From: Albula goreensis
Taxonomy: Eukaryota > Chordata > Actinopteri > Albuliformes > Albulidae
NCBI GenBank assembly: GCA_022829145.1
Contig: CM040748.1
Span: 26,544,501-26,608,500, forward strand
Direction: 5' to 3'
DNA: 64,000 bases
The number at the start of each line of letters is the position of its first letter. The stretch's first letter is position 1. Both the position numbers and the translations under genes were made by a program. Shown one piece after another: positions 1 through 13,108 of this stretch. The notes beneath the pieces were generated by a model that saw only the letters and a program-made list of their open reading frames with translations, had not been told where the DNA came from and did not search any database.

Positions 1-3000
1 TATTTAGGTCTTTGCTATGAGCAGAAAAGGTATCATTAATGAAAGCCTCAAGGTTACACAAGGTTAACACACAACAGGAAGGTTCTAGAATTCTCAGAAT
101 CCTGCACACACATGGTTAAGAGAACTTGTATTCCAGACGTATTTTTGAGCAGATTAATATTCCTATGCCATATTTACCATGTTCAGAAACTAAGCAGCAA
201 GCCTGTGCTCTTTTTGATCATTACTCTTTGATCCCGGAGGCAGGAAAATGCAAGTGTCTCGCACCTTTGAGGTTGGTGTCTTCAGTCGGTCGATTCCGCT
301 CCACCCCCGTATCATTCTGCTCTCCAGAGAGACACTTTGGCATTCTGTCGCAGCACAGTTTTTAGGATGTGTTTCTGCATTCGAAGGAAAGAGCTGTCAC
401 TTTTGATTAGCATCAGGCTTCACATTTTAAAACGTTCCTTTTCCTGTCAGCACAGCCCCGTCCACTCTGTTTAATACAGTATTTTTTTGTCTTGATTTGA
501 AAGGGTCATGTCATTCTGGGCAGTTGGGTATTTAATTCCAGGGGTGTCTGGATCGGCCAGTCATTGGCAACGTTAACAAAGTGCAGAGCTAGTGTTTTTA
601 AGGCCAGTGGATTTTGTTTTTTTTATTTTGCACTTCAGTGCTGGGGACTGCTGTCCTGGTTTTTCATAAAGGCATTTTTCCTTTAGTTTTTCATTTAGTA
701 TGCTATTCCTCTGCAGTAAGAAATAGGTTTTATGAGTGGCTATTTGCTGTATTACACTGACACCTTCACAGACATACTGCAGTGCTGATGTCGTGAAACT
801 TGAAATTGTGCTCTTGTTAAAATTACATTCCTCAACGTGTGTTAACATTCTTGTCAGCTTGCTTGCTGTGTGTTGAATTAAAAGCAGGGTTTTGCTGAGT
901 GAATTTTGGTTGCATTTTGAGATCAGGTGACAGAGTGACTGCATGGCAGATTCACGTATGACTTCTTTGCCTTGGAAAACAATGAAGCATTTAACTATAG
1001 GGAATTTATTATTACTTATTATTTTTCCTCTGCAAACATTACACATTTCCAAAGCCTGCTTTTTGGCATTGGTTTGTCATGAATATTACTCAGGACATTC
1101 TGCAGCTACTAAAACTCATCCATTGTGATATCTCAGCAAAACCTGCAGTTTTTTTGCTTTTTTAAGCGCTGTCAGTGACTTCCTCTCACAGCGCAGCGAG
1201 GATTTCACTTTCTCAGACAGCACTGAGCTGGAGTGCTGCCTTTGGGAGATGGGAGATGCTGGAAAGGGCGCGGCTGTTTTCCCCTGCTCTGCTCCAGCCA
1301 AAATAATGAAATCTCCCCTGAATACAGATGAAACGGCCCATTCTTCCCACAGTCTCAGGATTTACATAAACACCCAGGGTAGTCATTATGCTGCAGTAAA
1401 GACAAATTGCCCGGGCAGAGGAGCCTAATTGGTAATGCTTATCTGAAGAGCTGTTGCTCTTAGAAGATGAAGAGTAGGCCATGTGTCTACGTACAAAATA
1501 CCAAGCCACAGTTAACAAGTAAAAACAGTATCTGTGGGACATAGCCTACTTATCAAATATTGTTTCTGTAAAATTCAGTGCTCTAAAATTAGTTCATTGC
1601 TTTTATATCAATGGCCTGTACTGTTACAGCGCTTATTTCTGAGAGTGCCCATTATTCTTAGGATGTTATAGCCCTTCAGGAAACATAATTCTCTAAGTGA
1701 AGAAAAGAATAGATGAGTGGTGGGACTGGGGTTTTGTGTTTTTGTGGCATTTCTGAGGAAGAGAATCTTCATTGCTCAAAACTTTGTTGAGATTTTTTTG
1801 TCGCAGAGTTGCTCAAAGTGGCATAAGGCATTCAGACATGAGAAAGCTGCGCTGTGTTTCAAGTGTCTCTGTTGTAGCCCAGGAGTATTTCACACAGAGC
1901 TCCTGGAGGCCTTTTCGGTTCGCTGGTGGAGCTCCTCTCCTAACGAGACGGCTCCTTTGAGAAAGGAGTCACTTAGCTGTATCTAGGAGATGATCCCAAA
2001 TATCACCTCAGGGGTTCACAAAAAAGAAACATCTCCTGAGATTTACCATGAATCTGTTGCAAACTTTCAGCTTGCTTAAGTGTGGATGGTAATTGTTCAG
2101 CTGTTTTTATTGATACGGCTCCAAATGTAGTGACAAGGTGAAGCTCTCCCTTATTTTCCTGGTGGGATTTGGAAGTCTGGGCTGTTTTTGTTTTTGTTTT
2201 GTAAATGCCAGCGGTCTGAGAACAACACATCACTTTCCCTTTATTCAAGACTAAATGTATTTTATCCATCAACAAAACTTGTTGTAAACTAGATGCATGA
2301 GGTTTTAACTGACAAAATAACATAAATTCAATCCCACACACCTTATTGGAAAACATAATACATAATGCAATTTTGGGTTTGAGATTTTAAAGTATCCTGG
2401 GGAAAAGATAATTTGCTAGATTCAATTAAATGTCTCTTTAAGGCTACATGCATTTCTATTTTAAAATGAACCAGTGCAACCAGTAAAACGTAACATGCTT
2501 GTTGTATGTACTGTCTGTGTTGTTGTGTTATTGCATATGTCCCTAAAGAGAGCTCAGGCTTAAGTTCTGGTCATGTGTGTGAAGAGACTCAGGGGTGAGG
2601 AGTGACCCTGTCCCAGCGGTCAGGCCTCGCTGCTGTTTGCTGCAGAGCTGCTGTATTGCCACGTGGCGACAGCCCCCCATGGGAGAGGGGCGGGGCTAGG
2701 ACAGTGTTTTCACAAAGCACAAAAGGCAAGGCCTGTCAACTCTTATGATTCTTTAAATATTTCTTTTTATCTATCCAGTGTTAAGTCTGTTTTGAATCAA
2801 TCAACAGCAAACCAGCTCATGGGCTTTTTTTGCGCTAAGGATTATGAAAGCTCAGTTTTCAATTTTTGCAGTTTTGAAGGGAGTAACATTTTTAATAATG
2901 TAAGTAATAAAGTATACAACTGAAGTTGTATTAGTACCTTGTACAGGTACAAGAAAGTCATGGTAATCTAATACATTATTGGGTATTTTCACTGGTTAAA

Positions 3001-4975
3001 GAAACTGTAATTGTTCAAGTGCAGCATTGAACTGTAATAATATCCACCAACAAAGCAGGAAATATATCTATTTTGAAAATATATATCTTACATCTCACTT
3101 TGCGGTTCACAAAATGTGTTTTTTCTACCATTGTTATTTTACCATTTGCTGTTTTACGACTGTTAGAGAAGCATAATCTTGACCTGATATTTTTACAGTG
3201 TTCTGTTTTTTGAACATATAACGTATGCAATACCTCAAGACCAAGGTAATACCTAGGGATCAAATATCATGTTAGGTATGTTTGTGTTTATTTGTTTACT
3301 TTTGTGTATGTGTACATAGGGGTGTTCACCTGTATGTATGTATTCACAGTTGTATACACATGTAAAAGCACACATGTGTGTAGGCATGTTTGTGTTTATG
3401 TGTTGCATAAAGATCCAAGTGGCCTGAATAAAGGATACAGTTGAATGTTGTCCAGTCAGACAGCCTGAACTCCACATAGCCCTTATTGATGTGTCTGATT
3501 GCTGAGGCATTCTGGGCCCAGAGCTTTTGTGCTCCCCGCGTTTGAAAATGTGTCGCTTTCTATAAAAGAGATGAGGGAGCGGTTACGCAGCATGTCTTTT
3601 GTTTGGGATGGTAAAAGCTGTCTGTCTCACTCTGGTGAGTCTGTCTGCTCTATTAATAGCACAGTGAAAAAGGATGTTGCTTCCCTCGAGCAGTTCTGTG
3701 CCTGCATCAGTGACCTCAGCTCAGCAATTAAACAGCACTTTTTATACCTGCAAAATCCATCAGGAGGGTTTGGTAATTTAAAAAAAAAATCACCTTTCTA
3801 TGTTGTTAGTGCTTGATCGATTTATTAAGAAATGGTGTGGCCATTGTTTTTTTTACGTTATGTATAGTGGCCAGACACATCAGTTTCATACATAATAATC
3901 TAATTTAGCTTCACTTCACATGAACTACAACATTCACTTTGGTTTGACTTTCAATTTGTTGAGCAGCCAAAGTGGACGGCATGTTTGAAAGCCTGTCAAA
4001 TTGAGTGAGGGTTTTTTTATAACGTGTCTGAAATTTGATTTCCCCAGAGGAGAATGCTGGACATGACTGAAAATCATAAAAGGGTATCGGAGCATTGGAT
4101 CTTGAGTATTTTGAGTGGACATGCAACAAAGCGTTAAAAATTTGTATTTAGCTACCTTCATGCTTTGTTTCCTGTTACTGTCACAGTATAAAATGAGAAA
4201 GCGAATGAGGAGAACAATCATGATTATCAATGAGAGCGATGCATGCAGATGTACTGCACGCTGTGAGGTTTGGGCAGGTTTATTCTGTGGGTCATTTGTT
4301 CTGTACGAAACTGCTGTCTGCCAAGAGTTTTATCACTGCAGCCATATTTCTCAGCACTCAGGGATTTTTAGGCCACGTTTGGAGACCCCCAAATCCCTGA
4401 AGGAGAACACTGGCTTTGTTGCAGACTGGCAGAACATGTGCTGAGAGTGTGGGATGTCTGGAAAATCCTATCTGTCTTTGATAATTACCTGGAAGCCACA
4501 GCTGAGCCTGGACTCTCCTCTCAGCAGGTGATGTCATTAAGTAGTGTTTCCCAGAAACATGCCAGGCACCACCAAGTGTCCTCCTTATGCCAGCATCATC
4601 CTCGTACCCAGAACCATCATTTTTGTGCCATGAAAGATGAAAGCCATGTGATGGCAACACAGCAAGCCAGAAATAACACTGAGGAAAACTTGAGTTGGTA
4701 TCAGTAATTACCAGTCAGTTAGCACATGACTCTCTCATTGTGTTCTTCATTTCTGCATAAAATACACGCACTATATTAAAGGCTGTTTTTCTGTTTGTTG
4801 TGACCTGTTTTTTGTGTCTGAGGTCAGGATTGATTGTTTGTAGTAGAATTGTTGAAGATAATATGCTCAATTCAATGTAGTTGACTGTAGTTGACAGACG
4901 CTTGTCTCACACTCAGTTTGAAGTCACTCATTTTGTACAGGTGTAAACTCTGAATATTCTGTATCACTCCTTCTA

Positions 4976-4981
4976 AATAAA
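4976..4981 (+). terminator. Candidate poly(A) signal AATAAA
   Basis: AATAAA is followed within about 35 nt by T- and GT-rich sequence (tgtctgatttgtgtgg), the usual arrangement at a vertebrate cleavage site. No upstream coding exon is visible, so the transcript it would end is unknown. It could also be a chance match in AT-rich DNA. Confidence 0.3.
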
Positions 4982-5378
4982 GTACATGCTGTATCAAGCC
5001 AATTTCCTGCTGTCTGATTTGTGTGGATGGAAACCTTGATCTATACAAAATATTTCTGCCAGCCCAAGCAAGGAGGTAAGGTGCAACACGCTGGATGCAT
5101 GCTACTGTATGTGGGCACTATCAAATCACACATGTCCGGTCATTTGTCACTAAAACAGCTTTTGGTGACAGGGACTGCGGTGGTGTGACCTTCTCCAGGA
5201 CGGACGGCCTGAACTTGAGCTGTTTACATGCAGCCTATAAATACCAAGGGGGTGCATTGTGTCATTCACCAAACACTTTACACTCAAAACACTTTGCCCT
5301 GTCAGGAATGGTGTTGTTTTTTCCTAGCTCCCCATGCTTGTTAAAACTCTCCAGTGACATCACCGCTCGCTACATCTA

Positions 5379-5384
5379 AATAAA
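5379..5384 (+). terminator. Second candidate poly(A) signal AATAAA
   Basis: This signal lies about 400 bp after the first and is followed by a GT/T-rich stretch (attgtgtcagggcctgtttt). Two such signals on the same strand could be alternative 3' ends of one long UTR. No coding sequence supports this. Confidence 0.25.
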
Positions 5385-7429
5385 GACATTAATTGTGTCA
5401 GGGCCTGTTTTGTCTTTAAGCTCTGCTCAATTTTTGCTGGTGATTTTTGCATCAGTTCCAGCTGATGTTTGTCACATGGAAAGGTCAGGTCAGTACACTG
5501 AAAAGCTGGATGGTATTTTCACAAAAATTATGACAATATTCTACAGTGACTGGTGAATTTTTTTTGATCCAACAAAGTGTGACAGTTTCATACCTCTCCG
5601 TCTGATATGTCAATTTTTGTTTTATCACATGTTTTGTTTCATTTATCTCTAGTTAATGTTGTGTTCCCACCAAGAAACTCATAGTCAGGGTATTGTACTG
5701 TATAAGTTTATCTGATGCAAAATGAATCTTCTTCTTGGAAAAAAGTTATATTCTCTAATTGCTTTAGTAACATATTGCTTTATTCAGGGAATATCCATGC
5801 TCAGTAAAAACATTGCAGGAGAGTTTCAGTATCCCATTGTTTTGCAACCTGAGCTCTCTGTGGTGTCTATTGATGCCTGTTGAGGTCTAACTGGTTAGTC
5901 ATATTTCCTAAGAAATGTTAAAAATGTAGCCAAGCATCATATATCTTACCTTTCAATATACCATACCCAAATGAAGGCAGATAATGTTGATATATGAAAA
6001 TACAAAATACATAGTTCAGCCAAGAGGAGTGTGTGACTGTCTTCTATTTTGTATAAGTGTGCACTGTTAGCTACTCGTAAAGCTCGGGATTCACTTCACT
6101 TTCCTGTTTACTGTACATTTCACCGTTGACAAATGTGATTGTGAAAAGAGCATGAAGTTGATTATTTTGTTTTATTTTGTGATTTAAAGTACAACTGAAA
6201 ACACTTTATACTTAGAATATCTGATGTAGTTGGCCATGGAGAGGACCCAACATGCTACATGTTGTAAGTTATGCAGGCCTACTATATTTATACAGATATT
6301 GTGAGTTTTATTATTCCTTGATGGAATTACATATATCCCCAAGCCAAACTTCACTGTTAATTTGACTATGATAGCTATGATTTCCACATTGTATATCTGT
6401 ACCAGAATCACATTATGCAAATGTATCTGGGTAGGGCCTGTAGGTTGTTCAATAAAACTGATGGATTTCCATTCCCAGGGGATAGAAATTGCCACGAGTG
6501 GCAACCGAATGCAAACCAATCTAGCAAAACCAGGAGAAGTTCTGGTGGTGACAGCTAGAACAGTGTACAATGTGCCATTGACTATAACGGAATGTGACGA
6601 TGAATTTTGTTTTGAAACCCTGTGAAAATTGCCCATGGATGTGGAAGTCCGGTTGGTCTCCTGGGTGTCACTGGAAGGAGAAGAACCCATGGCCAGTCAG
6701 CCCCCTGCCTGAACTGCCTGTCTGTGACAGAGGGCACCAAGCTCCACTGAGTGCGCTCTGTCTGGAAGGCAGCTTACAGGCCCCTCTGGGATGCAGTCAG
6801 AGGTTGACAACGGTATCCAAGGCAACAGTCTTCACAGTCTGGTTAACTCTTTCTTGGAAGAAAATGACTATGTCTTTGTGCTTTTTGTTCAATCTAGTGT
6901 TTTTTTTTCATTCTAATTTGTGAACCGTTTCATTACCACTCCTTATTGCTGAATAAAATAGATCTCCCTGCCTGCCAGTCACATGTTAATGTATGTTCTA
7001 TGTATTTAGATGTTTTTTGTCTACTGTGGCCTGCCTCACAATCACATTACCAAGCAGCTCTTAGTTGATACAGTTATTGATTGGGCCTTCAGCTGCTAAT
7101 CAATGGCGAAGTCATGCCTACTGATTTGCTGATTCAGTCAAACATGGTGAAGAAAAAAAGACTTGGTCACGATTGATTATGCTGTATTTCTAGCACAAAA
7201 TCACTCATCAGGTTTGGGTGATTATTCCTTTGTAGTTGGTCTTTTCTAATCTAATTATTGGATGAGATCTCTTCTTTGCTCTTTCTTTTTGCAAACATCT
7301 GAAGTATGTCAGTTTCACAAGCATTATTGTGCCTGAAGTCAAAGGTGACCCTCCTCCAAAAGATGCTGAATCACATTTTAAGCTGACCTTCATGTATGGA
7401 AACGCCCTTCACCTATCATTTTGTCAGAC

Positions 7430-7640
7430 ATCGTCCTACTACGCGAGCTGAAACGTGAACTGGATAACGCGCGCGATTGCATGAATATTTCAGCGACCTC
7501 GCAGCCTCGTGCGGAGCTTTCGGATGCATTTTAATACCCAATTACTGCAGGCAAGCAGACAGCCTCTGGTGATGCGGTAATGTGTGTGGGAGTCCGGAGG
7601 GGAGCGTGCGGGGGCGCTCTGTGACAGGTGAGCCTGGGTG
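7430..7640 (+). other. GC-richer patch with a possible splice donor
   Basis: This patch is richer in G+C and CpG than its surroundings (cgcgcgattgc, gcgggggcgctctg). A good donor-like sequence, CAG|GTGAGC, occurs with the intron starting at 7628. It could be a non-coding first exon or promoter of an unseen transcript, or a conserved non-coding element. No long conserved reading frame crosses it. Confidence 0.2.
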
Positions 7641-8499
7641 CTGCCTGATAAATGGAACACGTTTCTGAGGGAGGGTCAGCGGTCACCGCTGTGGATAAGT
7701 CTTTTTCATTAAAAGCCCCAGAGCAGCAATGGAGTTACGCCGCAGGGACTGTAAAATGTATACATTTACATACCGACCTTCAGGTCAACAGTATTTTAGT
7801 TTTCACATCAGTGCTTAAAATGAATCATTATGACAACCGTTATGCTCGCTTGCACCCATGTTTTTTGTCTTTAATTAAACTGAGTGACAGGTTGTCACCA
7901 GTTCCACTAACACTGTTAGTAACTTGTGGATACACTTTACTGCTATTTGGATGAGTAAATTATTATGTCTGTGAAGTAAACAAGTTGATAAATCATATAT
8001 ATGAGAATGTATGATATTATTAATAGATGTGGTGACAAACGGGGCAACTTCTCTGCTCAGTGAAAAGATTTATTGGAATGTTTATACTTAGCATTGAAGC
8101 GCTGCACTACTTCTCTTTGCAGGTGTACATTACTGTCTTCAGAAGTATTTTCTCACCTGCAATCTGCTGTGCTCACATCTTATACCGATTTGCTGAAAAA
8201 GCATTTTCAGTGTCATTCTTATGAAATTATAATGTATCAACTGCATGGGATCCAGGAGAATGCACAAACAAAATTAGAAAAGCGGCAATAACACAGAATA
8301 CTAGAGGGACCAATACTTTGTTGTGATCTTTTGGTTTTTGTTGTTGGATCTTTAGCCTTGCCTTGAGTGACGATGGATGTACTAGTCCTTTCCCAGATGT
8401 TTCTGCAGTAGTTGGAATTGGAGTTCTGCTGCATTGCTATTATCACTGTGATACCCTATATAGTGCATGCTTAGAGTTACATGTGTCAAGACTGATAGG

Positions 8500-9520
8500 C
8501 TATATGCTTTGTTTGTAAAGCCCACAGAGTGGCCGCATTGATCTGTAACGCCGGTGCTGAGTTAGAGATTATCGCTGTGACCAATTCATGCTCCATTCGC
8601 TTCGCCTTGCTCCATTGGGGAAAGAAAATAATATATAGTGTGCCAGCTACTTCCATCTCTCTGAGGACTAGCCTTGGCGGCTGAGGGCTCAGGCTGGTCC
8701 TAATTTAGCCCACTTTTCTAACCAGCCATTTTTGTCGTGACACCGACGAGAGCAGCAGCGCTGCATCAGTCCCATCATCAAGTCACGCAGCGAACCGCGG
8801 AGGTTATCTGGAGTTTTGTGGCAAGCGAAGCAAATCTAATCTACCGCCAGTCATTTAGGCGCATATTGCCCTGTCAGTGTTTTATAACAAGATGCAAAAT
8901 GGACCGTGTTTCCATAGTGTGCACATCACGACGGAAAAGCTGACTTGAGAGGAAAGGGTTTAATCCTACGCTACATTGGTTTTATTTGTTGCCCTTACGT
9001 TCCATAGCGTTGTTAGATTGAGCAACGGGGTTTTATTCTATTTATTTTTGAAAATGGTGTTCTTTAAGACTTTTTGCATTCTTCCTTTTTATGGTCAGCT
9101 TTGTCATAACGTTAGAAGTTCTCCCTGCCGTTTTCTCCCAATTTCTGTTCAATTCCCTGCTTATAGCACAACCAAAGAATTTGACCAACGATCTTTAACT
9201 TGGCATAAGAAGTCCAGTCATGGCACGGTCTAGTGCAAGTTAGTTGGCTGTATAACTCTGCTTTGCAGGGCGTGCCGTGGAGAAGCGGTCCCAGCACAGG
9301 CAGCATTGCAGAGGTATAAATCTTTGAAGCACTGCCGCATGCGTCACAGGCCCTCCCGGCCCCCTGCTGCTAACACCGGAGTTGAGGGATGTGAGGAGGA
9401 ATACGGGAGTGAAGGCGGAGGAGGTCGAGGAGGTGTGGGCGGGGGGAAGGGGGTGGAGGCCTCGAAAGGTCATCACAGCAGACAATCAATCATTTCTCCC
9501 AACTGGCTTTGTCCCTGAAG
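8500..9520. other. GC-richer non-coding stretch
   Basis: This is a mosaic of CpG-containing and purine-rich sequence. Around 9338-9350 there is a gccgcatgcgtcac block that looks like overlapping NRF1-like and CRE-like half sites. A GGAG/GGGCGGGG-rich tract follows to about 9470. This could be a promoter or enhancer, but no transcript or recognisable protein can be attached to it. Confidence 0.2.
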
Positions 9521-11814
9521 AGAGAGAACAAAGAAAGGAAGAAAGCTGCAGGTCAATTATGCACGCACCTTTGTTGTCCAGCTCATTATTTAATGCAAAG
9601 TCAAAAGGCCCTACAGGGCAGCATTCACCTCTGCGATGTACATAAGAAATTAATAATTGAAAAGCAAAGATAGCCGACTTGTGATCCATATCTTACACAA
9701 CAGTGCTCATTGCGGTGTAGTATAGATATTTGTAATGCTAGAAAAAAATTGGATCAAAAATAATTCTAATGTAAGCATGAAATGTAACTGAAAACAGGCT
9801 TATTTATGGGTGGTAGTACCAGTGACAGGCCAAACTATCCAGTCCAGGAGACCAGGGATTTAATCAGGAACAAGAAACATGACTCTGCATTAAACTAGAT
9901 TTTTTCTACAGTGATTTTTGGCCTTTAACTGTATTAGAGTGCAGCTCATTGCAGCCATACCAAACTGCTCCTGTTTTTGGTATGCACGCTGGCATCGCTG
10001 GCATCCTTCAGTCCTAATTCAAAGAGATGTAATCAATCTGTCAAAGGTACTCGAAGCTTGACTTCACTCAAGCCAAAATAGAAGCCTGCAATGACATGCT
10101 TATTTTGGAAAAATCCTCCAAATTACCACATTTCTGATTTCTTACAACACACAACTAAAAAAAACAATTAAGACTATTCCTTCATAAATACAAGTCTGAT
10201 AGAAAAACAGTTGTATAGGCCCACTTCAGTCAATCTTATTTCTCAATTTTACTCACTGGATGAATGAATGATTGAATAACGAACAAATCAATTTGCTGGA
10301 CTGTAACTCATCATTTGCATGCCACAAAGTATGGTATTTTAGTTGAAAACAATCAAGATGATATCAAAGTTTGGTTAAATTGCCAAACCAGCATTGCAAT
10401 ACAACTCAGAAATAACTGACAAAATTGACCCTATTTTAAAAAGATCCTTGCAAAACAATTGCATTTTATTTTTAAAAAATACATTCCATACATCTGAATA
10501 AAATATATGTATGAAAAATAAACAATTTATTTCATATAGAACATACACAATTGCATTATTCATCATTTACAGCCACCAGTAACACTGTAATCCATTTATT
10601 TAGAATGATGTCATTGCAACATTCACTCTGGACAGATGCGCACACACCATTCAGAGAACAATCAGGAAAACCTATTTCCTTATTAAACATGAATGTGCCA
10701 TACACTATTTATATCACTGTTTATGGGGATCAGGATACCATGATCAGCATCACATGCATATTACATGCAACTTCTGTTCATGAAAGATGGACCACACCAA
10801 GTATCTGAATGGAGGTATGTATCATACAAATAAGAGCAGAGCAGCAGCAGATCATGTAGCACTTAGTGGAACTGATATCCAAAGAAATGTTTTAAAACTT
10901 TGTGACCATGAGAATGCCCTGAGAATCTGTGGAAGCAGAAATACCAAGGCCCAGATGAGATGACCTGAGGAATCTGAAAGAAGAGAGCAGAGAAGAGAGG
11001 GAAGGGATCCAGATTTGATAAAGAACAGTTGGTAAACTGAGGGATAGATTAAACACTATCCACTTCATAAAAATGACAACATACCTTTCTGTAATTGAGT
11101 GTTGAGTTTCTTGTTCATTGAATTGTGCATATCCAAATAGGTTAATAATATTAAATATGGTGTCAAATGTATATTGCACTTTTGTGGTTACCCATAAACC
11201 AGTGAAGAAAATGTAATCTTTGTACTTGAATTCTAAGGCATGACCCAATCAAACAAACAGTTTCTTTAAGGACCATATTCAGTTTATTTTAAACAGGCTT
11301 TAGTCTTCTTAAGGGTATACACTATTTTATTACAGAATGAATACAAATAAACTAAGAAATATATGTAAGTACATTTAAAGAACCTACTGACAAGTGTGTT
11401 TGATTGGGTCCGAGCCACAAGCTTTTCAAAAGCATCAATAATTGGACATTACATTTTATTGAATTCAAAAGGACCACGACTTCCAATATACCGTTATTTG
11501 TAATATTTAATAGTAGGGAACAAATATTTTCTACAGGGATTTGCATTATCAGAATGATCTCATTCTATTTTTTGTAGTTTCCCAGTGGAATACCAAAATT
11601 GAAACAATGTTTGCTGAGACCGAATGTTCATATAAAGGCTTGTAGCCATTTGAAAGGTAACCACTGGGGTTATGTAACTGATGCATTCTGTTACTGTGAC
11701 ATTGACTCCACATGGTTTTAAAATAAATGTATTATTACTGTATGTTAGTAGTAAATTGCAATTACTCAGTGCAATACACTACAATGTCTTTACCATTGCA
11801 CCATGAGATTGAAC

Positions 11815-12075
11815 CATTAAAAGTCAAATCTCAGAAATACATTATTAGTTTGTAAGACCATGAATCTTCCATTGCACTGTTATTGATAAAATGTTCAATA
11901 AACAAATGATTTAATCATGCACAGTCACTGAAAGGGTGAGAGTAGAAGGCACCTCCCACTTGTGCTAGATTGGAACCCCTGATTGACAAGTGAAGGCTTT
12001 TAAATCAACCTCTGTTCCTTCAGTTATTCACCCATTACACAACAGCTGATTAAATCACTGTCAACCAGCAATTAA
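11815..12075. repeat. Diverged duplicated module, copy A
   Basis: This copy shares an ordered series of blocks with copy B about 600 bp to the right: ccatgaatcttcc, then ttattgataa, then catgcacagtcactga, then ggtgagag, then tgacaagtg-aaggcttt, then ttattcacccatta, then ccagcaattaatg. The blocks are separated by substitutions and small indels, so the duplication is old. It does not resemble any SINE or LINE end that I know. Confidence 0.55.
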
Positions 12076-12434
12076 TGCCAAGCTTAGATGCAAAACATAA
12101 TAAATACTTCCAGCTATGCAAGTACTGTTAGCTTGGCCTCAATTCTCACAACTGTCGCTACTATTGCCATGACCATTGGCCATGTAAGAAAGGTTTTTTT
12201 GCTAAATATCAGGCAATTATGAACTGAACTTAAGTTTTATAAGTAAAATAAATAACTCTTCCCTTATAGGAAAGACATTATTAATTTGTGAAAACGATCA
12301 ATACTACATTATAAAACCATGTTATTTGAGAGTTATGTAACCCAATAATAACCAACCAAGGTACTTAACAGAGCAGCACTTTGTCTCTGTGATGGAGAGG
12401 TATTCCTTTAATGGTGAGGGAAATGTCATCTGTA

Positions 12435-12655
12435 TGAAGGGCCATGAATCTTCCACCAAGTTATTACTGATAACATGTCCAATTAAAACTAATTAATTAT
12501 GCACAGCCACTGACATGGTGAGAATGAAGGTCACTGCACTGAAAGCACTGACTGACAAGTGTAAGGCTTTCAGATCAAGTCCCCTTGCCATACTTATTCG
12601 TCCATTAAACCTGATGAGCTAATGGTCCACCAGCAGTTAATGATATGGTAAGATG
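12435..12655. repeat. Diverged duplicated module, copy B
   Basis: Same blocks in the same order as copy A: ccatgaatcttcc, ttactgataa, atgcacagccactga, ggtgagaa, tgacaagtg-taaggcttt, ttattcgtccatta, ccagcagttaatga. Weaker similarity may continue on both flanks (for example ctaaatatcag with ggttcagcaaattt). That suggests a direct tandem duplication with a unit near 600 bp rather than two independent insertions. Confidence 0.55.
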
Positions 12656-13102
12656 TCTCCACCTCTTTTACTAGCTTAGCTCATAATTACTTAATGTGGT
12701 TGTGTAATTGGATAGGTTCAGCAAATTTCTTCCCTCTTATCGTAGCACAGAATGTTTTATTTTCAAGAAGGCATTTTTATGCAGAGATAGGCCAGACCCT
12801 TTGATGTTCAATGGTGCTTGTGAAGATCAACCGAGTCTTACTTAGTGGGTAGTTATGGGGTATGTACAAAGTATTAAGAAAATTAATTTGCAACCAGAAG
12901 GTTCCAGTTACTGTTCCAATGTGGAATGATATTGTCTAGGGTAGCTTGTCTGGGTTCACAAAATAGTCACAATAAAAATCGTCTGTCAGTTTCATCCCTG
13001 TGACCACCTGGGAGATTTCATTCATAAATAGGCCAATAAAATCTCAGAAAGACAAACACAGAAAACAAAGACACAGACATACAGGCATATTAATGTCAAG
13101 TC

Positions 13103-13108
13103 TTTATT
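13103..13108 (-). terminator. ina: Candidate distal poly(A) signal of ina
   Basis: The minus strand reads TCAATAAAGACTTGAC, about 2.45 kb after the ina stop codon. A closer AATAAA on the same strand lies at 15379-15384, about 170 nt after the stop. Either could end the ina transcript, or both could. The choice cannot be made without transcript data. Confidence 0.35.

Larger units (their letters stand above)
1..7400. other. Non-coding stretch, no gene recognised
   Basis: I read both strands and found no conserved protein domain, no chain of exons and no tRNA-like sequence. The open frames here are short and of low complexity or have random composition. The plus strand is rich in T runs, and two AATAAA signals with GT-rich sequence after them lie near 5 kb. 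That would fit the 3' UTR or last intron of a plus-strand gene beginning left of the window, but no coding sequence confirms it. Confidence 0.5.
9700..13100. other. AT-rich intergenic stretch
   Basis: No gene is recognised. The sequence is AT-rich, with many ATTA/TAAT words. Its one clear structure is the duplicated module at 11.8-12.65 kb. The stretch lies beyond the probable 3' end of ina. Confidence 0.4.

Noticed and set aside
573..1052. Minus-strand open frame of 159 codons
   Set aside because: No recognisable domain, no splice-compatible neighbours, and composition typical of chance frames in T-rich DNA.
6184..6690. Minus-strand open frame of 168 codons
   Set aside because: Longest uninterrupted frame in the left part, but it has no family resemblance and no promoter or splice support. 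AT-rich fish DNA yields such frames by chance.
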